64,000 bases of DNA from Hemileia vastatrix (Eukaryota; Basidiomycota; Pucciniomycetes; Pucciniales; Zaghouaniaceae), in contig JASXTE010000002.1 of assembly GCA_030280995.1 (NCBI GenBank), forward strand, positions 17,738,683 to 17,802,682. The letters are read 5' to 3'. Position numbers and translations under genes: made by a program. Every line of letters starts with the position of its first letter. Positions within the stretch are counted from its first letter, which is position 1. The notes below the pieces were generated by a model. It did no database searches, was not told where the DNA came from, and saw only the letters and a list, made by a program, of their open reading frames with translations. Below are positions 56,822-64,000 of this stretch, in pieces.

Positions 56822-58755
56822 TGTCAGCCAGGCTATGCCAGGAGCCCAGTAAAATTTATGTCAATTTACTGGAACTAAAAGAGGGCATAAAAATATGCTT
56901 TTTATATATATAAATTAATATTATATTGCACAATGAAATGATATAATTATTTTATTAAATATATATAATAAGTATTATATTAATTTTATTATTATATAAA
57001 TTATTTATGCATTTAAATTAAGCATGATATTTTTTATACTCTATAAATTATGGCGCATTTTTATGTATTTAATAAATATAAATTAATAATTAATAAATTA
57101 TAAACATATATTATAATTATAAGTGTAAAATCAACTCATAATGTAATAAAATTCATTAATTAAAATTATATATTAAATAAATCCATACATGTCAGCCAGG
57201 CTAAGTAATAAGCCCAGTAACTGTATGTTACTGAACCCACATAAAGTAAAAGGTTATGTTTGAATTACTATGTATACATAAAATAAGCTTAATATTGCGC
57301 TTTTTTCTGTATTTAATGAGTAATTAAGAATAATGACGTAATATGATTAAAAAGAGTTTAAATTGGGGTTTCAGGGTTAATGGAAACCCCCAAATTTAGT
57401 TTTTTAAAGGGTGTGTGACTCAATACAGGATTTTTATTGTAGTTAAGATAAATTGGTAAAACGGGTAGATTTATTGGACCCTTACCCATGTAACTTAGTT
57501 TCATTGTCATGGGTTTTGCCCCTTGTATGTACCCACTTTTATTAGTTGTTAAGTTTCAGTGTAATTAGGTGAATCAATTGTAATGGCGCTTCAGAGGGCC
57601 CCCTAGCCTATAAAAGGGCCATGGGTGACCCCCTGTAGCCAGAAAGAAAATGACTTTACATATTTCTTTACAAATACTTTAGATAGATTAACATAACATT
57701 CATATCTTTTGGTGTGCATTTATTGTTAGCTGAATTATATTCTTTATATTAGATTTATGGTTGTAATCTGAAATATATGTTAGGAAGTTGATCAATTATA
57801 GAGGGTTAAAATTTGTTTTGATTAAGACAACCGGCTGATAATACATATCTTATTAAACAATAATATTGGGCGCTTTTTAGACCCTTAATTGTGTCAGTAA
57901 AATTATTAGATAAATTAAAACACTTATTTAATAAGATGGTATTCAAATTCTCACTCTAAATTATAAATATCATTAAATTAATTATTTTTTTTCATTTAAA
58001 CTAGTTATTGAATTAATTACATAGTTAAAACAGTTAATTAAATTTGCTTTATACTGAATTAAATTGATTACATGGATTTTTGTGTGAAAATAATTCTATT
58101 TGTTTTAATTAAACCCTTTACATCTCACTGTAATATCTGTTTTAGTTTATTTTACTCACTGCTCTTATGTTTCAGACTTACTTAGTTACTGATTATTTTA
58201 ATTAATTGTTTTGGAACTTATGGTGGGAAATTTAGTTACTTACTCACAGGTTTAGTTTATTGTTTCATGTTTTTCTCTCAATATCTATGTTTTAGTTATC
58301 TTCTTTTATATTCTTGTTTTACCTTATTACTATTTTTCAATTACTCATTTTTGCGCTTCAGAGAAACCCTTTCCTATAAAAGGCTTTGGATAATCCCCTG
58401 TAGCTACATCACTTATTACACTCAACTTTAAACATATTTTTTAAATATATATAACAAATTTATTTTATTTTTATTAGTATTATAAATCTAATTTAAAAAG
58501 TAAATAAATATTCTAAGGTTGCAGTAAGTCTATGAATAATATTAATTGTTTGCCGCGCATTGAAGATAGTACTTACTTAAATAAATATATTATAAATAAA
58601 TAAAACCTCACCGTTGTGTCAATCTTAAGAAATAGTTGTTGCAACTCTTTTAATTAATTTCATTTCTTTCAACTTTTTTAAAACCTTTTCTTTATATTTT
58701 CCTTTTCCCCCTCTATTTTTTTCATAATCTTCTTCTTCTAGACAACTGGCTTACA
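56822..58755 (+). repeat. 5' LTR of D, split by solo LTR E
   Basis: Parts 56822-57189 and 57846-58755 align with the B LTR around the E insertion (B has ACATCTTTCATATAGTATTAAAC there). TATAAAAG at 58375 lies in the conserved promoter block. Confidence 0.87.
57190..57840 (+). mobile_element. E: solo LTR, 651 bp
   Basis: Starts TGTCAGCCAGGCTAAG, ends CCGGCTGATA (CA end mutated to TA). Perfect target duplication ATACA at 57185-57189 and 57841-57845. It has the promoter block with TATAAAAG at 57611. It is shorter than the B and D LTRs and a distinct subfamily. Confidence 0.88.
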
Positions 58756-59284
58756 ATTGGAGGCCTTTCCAAACAACGATGACAATAAGCCACCTTGAAA
58801 AGAACGACATTGCGCATGGACCACCCAAGCCAAAAGAAATTTTTTTGCCGCAACCGTGTTTCAAACTTGGTTTGGACCTTTTAGGTCTATATTAAATTAA
58901 ATAATTTTTAATTTTGAAGTGATTTCTCGATCACTATAGTAAGTTAACCTTTGCACCTCTCACTTATATTATTAAATTTTTATTTCAATAACAGTGATTG
59001 TGGCTTAATTGCTGATTAACTGAGTTTAAGTGTTCAAATTTTTATTAATTTTTTTATTCCTAGTTGACCATAATAGATTTATACTCTTAGTCCTAGAAGA
59101 TCATTAAATTTTTTAATAAATTATTAAATTAATTTTTATTAAATTATTTTTTGATTTATTGGTTGACCATAATAGTACTAAGTGCTTAGTCCCAATATTG
59201 CCAATATATTTTTTGGTATTAATTATTTTTGGTTGACTTATTAAACCTTTGTTTGTTGGTCCCATTATAATTATTGGTATTTCT
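58756..59284 (+). other. Primer-binding site and leader of D
   Basis: ATTGGAGGCCTTTCC then text closely matching B 11615-12130. No gene. Interrupted by F. Confidence 0.75.
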
Positions 59285-59646
59285 TAATAGGGGGTGTCAG
59301 TTCTGTAAAATCCGCATTTAACTTAAGTGTGGATTTCAAACCAAATCAGCACTTAAATTTTGCAAAAAAGTCACTTATTTCAAAAATGGGTGTCAGTTCT
59401 GACCTCAAATCAGCACTTTTTTTGTGATTTTATTTTCAAAAACCACATGTTGGCCACATCATCACTTTCTTTCCCATACCATCTCTATCACATGTGATAC
59501 ACTGACCTTCCTTGCTACCTACCCATCAATCCTCGGCACACACCCCTTCCTGACATTTTTAACATTTTGACCAGGCATGTTTAAATTCATTTTTACTTAT
59601 TTATTCTACCTCTTAATCTTTTTTCTTGTTATGTGCCAGTTTCATA

Positions 59647-60790
59647 ATGCCTCCCAGACATTCCAAATCTCAAAAGGTAACTCAAAAATCTGCTTCCTCA
59701 CAAAAGTCTCCTTGTAAAGCAAGCCCTACACCTGAAAAATCAAAGTCAGGTTCAGGTCAGCTTAAAAAGGATGATTATCTCATCATAATCAACTTCCTTA
59801 AAATAAAATCAAATTTTGAAGCATGTTTTGGATGTGAAAAGTCCACTCGTATTGGACGTCCACCTTCTTCAAAGGTTAATGGCTACTTATTGATGGCCAA
59901 TGAAGTAAGGAAGAAAACAAGGGGGAGAATTGATATCAATCCTAAAAAAATGAAGGAGAGATTTAAGAGTTACCAATCAAAATATAAAAAGGCTCATCAT
60001 GCTGCAAATTAAACTGGCTTTGGTATTGACGATGATGATTTGGAGATTGGAATTACTACTGTTTCCGAAAATCTCAATGTCATGTGTCCTTTCTATGAGG
60101 AAATGGATAATCTTTTTGGCTCCCGAGTTGATGTAAACCCTTGGTTTCTACATGATACTACTAAGGATATACCCTCTGGATCTCAACCATCAATTAATCC
60201 TCCTGAAATACCTGTACATCAACAGGATCAATCCCCTCCACCTTCTAACCATAGTTCAGCTGAAGATGATCCCGACTATCAAGCAGATCTGAATCCTCAG
60301 AGGCCCAAAATTTAAATGTATGTTTACTTTTTGTTTTTTCTTCAATTCTTCTCTGAATTTCTCTTTCATTCTAGTCTCCTCCTACTAAAACTCAATCTCC
60401 ATTAAATAATCTCGATTCTGGAAATGTGAATCCCACTTTAGAAGCTGCTTTAGATGAACTTCCCGAAGCCTCTTGCTCAAGCTCCAAACTAAAGTGTTGA
60501 GCCTCAACTTCAATGAACTTGAACCATCTATTAAAACGTGGTAATACTTCAACAAGCTCATTTGGCTCCCTTGAGGATTATTTTGAAAAAAAAGATATAA
60601 GTAAGATTTTTTAACTACATATCTTAATCATTAACTTATTTATTTATTTATTTCAATTTAATTTTCTCAGAAAAATCAACTATTGCAAAAAATGCCCTTG
60701 ACTTTGAGAAGATGAAGTTTAATCATATGCTAAGGAAAGATCAGCAAGCTTTACATATGTTTTTTCTCCTATTCAAATATTTCATGAAAT
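59647..60790 (+). pseudogene. F companion gene (Myb/SANT-like), nearly intact
   Basis: The ATG at 59647 (MPPRHSKSQK). A basic Ser/Lys-rich N-terminus leads into the Myb/SANT-like block LKKDDYLIIINFLKIKSNFEACFG through MKERFKSYQSKYKKA (about 59760-60000). An in-frame TAA at 60010-60012 stands inside the conserved STGFG region of the HB1 homologue. After it the frame continues to 60315 with DVNP and acidic segments. Likely introns at 60318-60374 and 60601-60670 (GTAAGATT...TTTTCTCAG) separate exon 2, with EDYFEKKDI, from exon 3 (DFEKMKFNHMLRKDQQA). The product is expected to bind the ends of the element and partner the transposase. Confidence 0.75.
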
Positions 60791-60798
60791 TTGAAGAC

Positions 60799-61093
60799 GT
60801 GTACCCTGATCTTTGGCTGAAGATCAGGGTACACCATGGTATTTTTGCCTGCAACCATGTGTTCAATGATATTTGAAGAGGTGGACCTTCATCTTTGGCC
60901 GAACATCAGAGTCCACCATTGTATATTGGCCTTGATAAAAATTGTATCAGAGATTTTGAGAAGTGTACCCTGATCTTTGCACAAAGATCAGGGTACACAT
61001 GAATGGGTTTACCACTATATTGTTTCCTTTCAACACATTGTTCTTAAAAATTGAAAAGGTGTACCTTGATCTAAAAGCAAAGATCAGTGTAAA
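60799..61093. repeat. Four strong hairpins between convergent F genes
   Basis: 60799-60834: GTGTACCCTGATCTT and complement, 15-bp perfect stem, 6-base loop. 60881-60916: related, imperfect stem (11 of 15). 60963-60998: GTGTACCCTGATCTTTG, 17-bp perfect stem, 2-base loop. 61059-61093: decayed copy. Spacing is 82, 82 and 96 bp. They lie exactly in the gap where the two genes end. A terminator or RNA-processing role is inference. Confidence 0.8.
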
Positions 61094-61109
61094 AATGTGT
61101 ATTTTTGCT

Positions 61110-62368
61110 TCAATTCAAAAAATGTTGGAGTGTTGTTGGAAGAATTTTTGCCCTTATACTGGTTGATTGAGAAATAAAAGTGTTGGATATAGTCAGAGGT
61201 GAATCAACTTGTTCATCTTCATACAGCTCTAACCATTGATCTTTGAGGTCAGCAAGTAGGTTATGAAGTATAGTGCAACACAGAATCCAGTTGATCACCG
61301 CCTCCATTTCAGATTTATTTCTAAGAGGAGTTCTTAATTCCCTTAAACTAGAAAAATGGCCTTTCAAGATTCCAATAGAATGTTCAATACGGACTCTTGA
61401 CTTTGCCAAATGATTGTTGAACTTGGCATTTTGACTGTCTTCTGAAGCTGCTCCCCAAAAAGCAGGAAGTACATACTTTCCATTCACATAAGCAGAATCT
61501 GCAAGAAGATACTGATCTTCATCAAAGAATTTTTCAGGTTCATTTGAAATTTGCATTATTTGGAAGACATAGGAGTCATGAAATGAGCCAGGATAGCCAG
61601 CAAAGAATGATATAAATTTTTTGTTTATGTCACATATAAGCTGAACGGAAATTGAATATCTATAAAGATGATATATTTGTTTGTGTTAGTTTCAAAGAGA
61701 ATTAAAGGAGTTAAAAATAATCTACCTCTTTTTACGGTCAAAGTAATTGTTTCCACCTTGAGCAGGTTTCTGGCTCAAAGGAATAGTAGTACCATCAACA
61801 AAACCAATACATCCTGGGAAGCCCTCTGCTTGCATAACCTGAGATGATTCAAGTCGCTCTTCTTTTGTTAGCCAGGGGAGAAGTTGAGATTCCAAGGAGT
61901 TGATGGCAGTGATACATTGTTTGGTATAAGTGTTAACTGAACCATACCCTAAATCAAAGACATTTTCTAAATGTTTCAAAGCAGCTCCATTACCATTTGA
62001 ACCCAAACGACATAGTGTGATGGCCAATTGAATTGAAGGATGTCGTTGTTCTTTTTGAGTATTATTGTGAAATATGGGATGATCCTGAATAAGCTCAAGC
62101 AATTTAAGGAAACATTCCTGAGAATTCCTGAACATCTGTCTAAAACTGGGTGTAGATAGGTTAAGAAGTGTTTGGATGGTGTTCTTGGGGGTATGAAGTA
62201 CTTGAGGCTTTCTGGGAAGAAGGTAATGTTTTGTGGCCATTTTGACAAAAAGACAAAATCTTCTTCTAGATCAGAATCAGAATCGGAATCAGAGTCCAAG
62301 AGCAGCTCAAGGGCTATGAAAGTCATTGCTTTATGTAATTTATCATGATTTGAAAGTGAGGAAGGCAT
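61110..62368 (-). pseudogene. F DDE transposase, one frameshift from intact
   Basis: The ATG at 62368 (MPSSLSNHDK) is followed by an acidic SDSDSDSD run and a one-base frame change near 62243. The frame then continues through SFRQMFRNSQECFLKLLEL and FVDGTTIPLSQKPA (first Asp, 61794-61796) to FDRKKR at 61726. A 66-nt intron (61660-61725) leads to exon 2 with FHDSYVF (second Asp, 61574-61576), LADSAYV, and RIEHSIGILKGHF with the third acidic residue Glu (61383-61385) present. It ends at 61110. This is the DDE_Tnp_4/PIF type of fold. It is the only copy here with the full catalytic triad. Confidence 0.88.
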
Positions 62369-62645
62369 AACTCTTATATGATATGATATGAAGATGTAAA
62401 TGATGTACGATGTTTTGAGTTATGAAGTGTTATGCTGCTGAGTGCTGCGTATGAATGGGATGATGCTGAAAAATCAGTGAAATGGGACTTGATGGTGAAA
62501 TCAGCACTTTTGGTTGAGAAAGTGCGAATTTGAGTGAAATAAGTGACTTTTTTCACTTTTGAAATCCACCATTATTGGGGCTAGTGTGTTTTGGAAATCC
62601 GCACTTAGATAAGTGCGGATTTTCCAGAACTGACACCCCCTAATA

Positions 62646-62812
62646 AACAATTGTAATTACATATATTTTGTATTACATTTTTTGTTAATAAATTGATTTT
62701 TGAATAAAAATTTTATTTTTTTATTTTGTTAAAAAATCAATTAATTATATTTTATTTTGAAAATACAAATTTGAATCATTAGAATAATTTTGATTCTTTG
62801 TTCCCAGTTTTA
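62646..62812 (+). other. End of D leader
   Basis: AT-rich leader resuming after F and leading to the ORF1 ATG at 62813. No gene. Confidence 0.6.
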
Positions 62813-63461
62813 ATGTCCAGTAGTTTGGCTAACAGCATGGATAACTTACATGTGGATGAAATTGAAGTGGATGTTGACACTGAATCTGTAGGTTCTTCTA
62901 AATTAACTTACAAAAATTATTCAGCTGACAAAAAACCTTCAGGACGTGGAAATGGCAGGAGAATTGGCAAACCCCCCTCACCAAACACCTCTGAAAGAAG
63001 CAAAACCTCTGATAAATCAGGAAAATCCACTAAAGGGTATAAAAATTAAAAATAAAAAAGATACCTCTGACTCAACAAATAAACAACCTTTCCAGTCACA
63101 TAAAAGAACTGAAGGCAGAAAGTATGAAATACAAGGCAAGAGTAGACACACTCTGGCAACAGATGCAGGAGTTACTAAATCCTAAACAGGCTCAACCTCC
63201 TCCTTTCCCAGACTCTCAGCCTCAGCCTCAACCTCAGCCCCATCAGGCACCCAGCTCCTTCACTCAAAATCAAAACACTCTGCAGGTGGAGCAGTGGAAA
63301 TGGGACTACCTGATTAGCCATTAACAACAGAATGTTCAGCAGCCAAAAGCTCAACACCCTGGCACATCCAGGACACAAACCTACCATCAATCTCCTCAGC
63401 CCCATCCTTATCAGGGAGGTAGAAAAGAGAAGGCACAGGGGAAGTTTCCTCCCTTGCCATG
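62813..63461 (+). pseudogene. ORF1 of D, frameshifted
   Basis: Starts MSSSLANSMDNLHVDEIEVD, clearly the homologue of B ORF1. It shifts frame near 62890-63050 and continues in another frame with the coiled coil (KARVDTLWQQMQELLNP), the Gln/Pro region, VEQWKWDYLISH and a TAA at 63322-63324. It ends GKFPPLPW directly before the intron. About 200 codons when aligned to B. Function is unknown. Confidence 0.75.
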
Positions 63462-63519
63462 GTAAGAAATTTGTTTGAAAAACATGTTGGTATGTATAAT
63501 AACAAATCTTCTTCCACAG
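63462..63519 (+). other. Intron between ORF1 and gag in D
   Basis: 58 nt: CCATG|GTAAGAAAT ... TTCTTCCACAG|GTAATATTG. Joining the flanks gives CCATGGTAATATTG, which is what B has as continuous DNA at 12915-12928 (CCATGGTAATATTA). Confidence 0.8.
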
Positions 63520-64000
63520 GTAATATTGTGGATTCTGGTGAAAGAACAGTTAAACACTTAAAAAGACAACTTCCTTTAATGAGTAGCCCCAATGATGTAA
63601 TTAGCAAATTATCATTTGATGAACCTTTAAATATGACTTCTACTTCTTTAATTAATCCTTCTCTTGCAATTAAGAATGATTCTGTTTCCCTGAAGTCTAT
63701 ACCTTAATTGAGAAAACTTCTGAAGAAATATTGAACAATACACTTAATTTTAATTTTGTGAAAGACAAAAATTTGAGGGATGTGTTAATACATGAGAGTG
63801 ATAGATTGAATAATTTGCACTTGCATTGTAAAGTGAGTTCTTCTGTACAAGATAAAGCTTATTTTAAAATCAAAGAAACCTTGGATATTGTTCTTAGCCA
63901 ACAAAAACAAATAAGGAGTGGCCATAGAGCTATCTCAGATAAGGATATCAATCTACATAAAACCTTGAGTGTATTGAGACCCCTTATTGAGGAAAATTAT
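63520..64000 (+). pseudogene. Gag N-part of D, cut by window end
   Basis: Aligns with B from HGERTVKPVKRQ onward (here SGERTVKHLKRQ), through DVISKLSFDEPL and LINPSLAIKNDS. One frame change near 63685 gives an early stop, after which the B-like text continues in another frame to the window end. The capsid and pol should lie to the right. Confidence 0.75.

Larger units (their letters stand above)
59290..62640. mobile_element. F: complete compact PIF/Harbinger transposon
   Basis: Inverted repeats GGGGGTGTCAGTTCTG at 59290 and complement ending 62640, with similarity continuing through ATCCGCA(T/C)TTA. TAATA lies on both sides (59285-59289, 62641-62645). Length is 3351 bp. Contents: a plus-strand companion gene (59647 to about 60790), four hairpins between the genes (60799-61093), and a minus-strand transposase (62368-61110). 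Both genes have only one or two lesions, so this is the youngest Harbinger here. Confidence 0.9.
56822..64000 (+). mobile_element. Chromovirus D (B family), 5' part, runs off the window
   Basis: The LTR starts TGTCAGCCAGGCTATGCCAGG at 56822 inside HB2 and ends GGCTTACA at 58755, followed by ATTGGAGGCCTTTCC. Without solo LTR E it is about 1.28 kb, close to the 1255 bp of B. The leader matches B until F inserts at 59290 and resumes at 62646. ORF1, an intron and the start of gag follow to the window end. Frameshifts in ORF1 and gag show decay. Confidence 0.87.

Overview
The window looks like a slice of a large, AT-rich, repeat-packed basidiomycete genome, probably a rust fungus (Pucciniales). 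The clues are chromodomain Ty3/Gypsy elements, a Tet-like 2OG-Fe(II) oxygenase of the type expanded in rusts and other basidiomycetes, a fungal Zn2Cys6 cluster, and GT-AG introns of 53-70 nt. The species call is inference. I see no single-copy host gene, tRNA, rRNA or CRISPR array. Nearly every base can be assigned to nested transposons.

Nesting, oldest first. Copy A is a degenerate minus-strand chromovirus (1-1264, 4312-8954, 36876-37508). It was hit by K, a CACTA-like DNA element (1265-4311) that carries a solo LTR (1294-2793), by a MITE (7587-7784), by chromovirus C (8955-36870, plus) and by chromovirus J (37509 onward, plus). The 5' LTR of C is split by HB1, a 9-kb PIF/Harbinger-type transposon (9632-27912). 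HB1 was itself split by B, a young chromovirus with two 1255-bp LTRs (10360-19640). J is interrupted by a second Harbinger copy, HB2 (41041-41095, then 54201-56821). HB2 is split by G, a 13.1-kb minus-strand Gypsy element of another lineage (41096-54196), and then by D, a B-family chromovirus (56822 to beyond the window). D contains a solo LTR E (57190-57840) and a complete third Harbinger, F (59290-62640). The deepest chain is A > J > HB2 > D > F. Most junctions are supported by target-site duplications or by a paralogous empty site inside this window.

Coding content. The chromoviruses (A, B, C, D, J) share one layout: LTR, a TGG-containing primer-binding site, a small Gln/Pro-rich ORF1, a short intron, then gag-protease-RT-RNase H-integrase-chromodomain. 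All copies are broken. The Harbingers carry a DDE transposase and a convergent Myb/SANT-like companion gene. HB1 also holds a ruined Tet-like oxygenase and a large C-rich/G-rich inverted repeat between those two genes, while F has a row of strong hairpins there.

The most unusual feature is in G. Between its pol gene and 3' LTR, on the strand opposite to gag-pol, lie two tandem genes of a Zn2Cys6-type protein. The second is preceded by nine copies of AGTC-N6-GACT and then a TATA box, with two further copies downstream. This resembles a self-contained regulatory cassette carried antisense inside a retrotransposon. The second main observation is an intron at the ORF1/gag-pol boundary, present in A, C, D and J but precisely missing from B.
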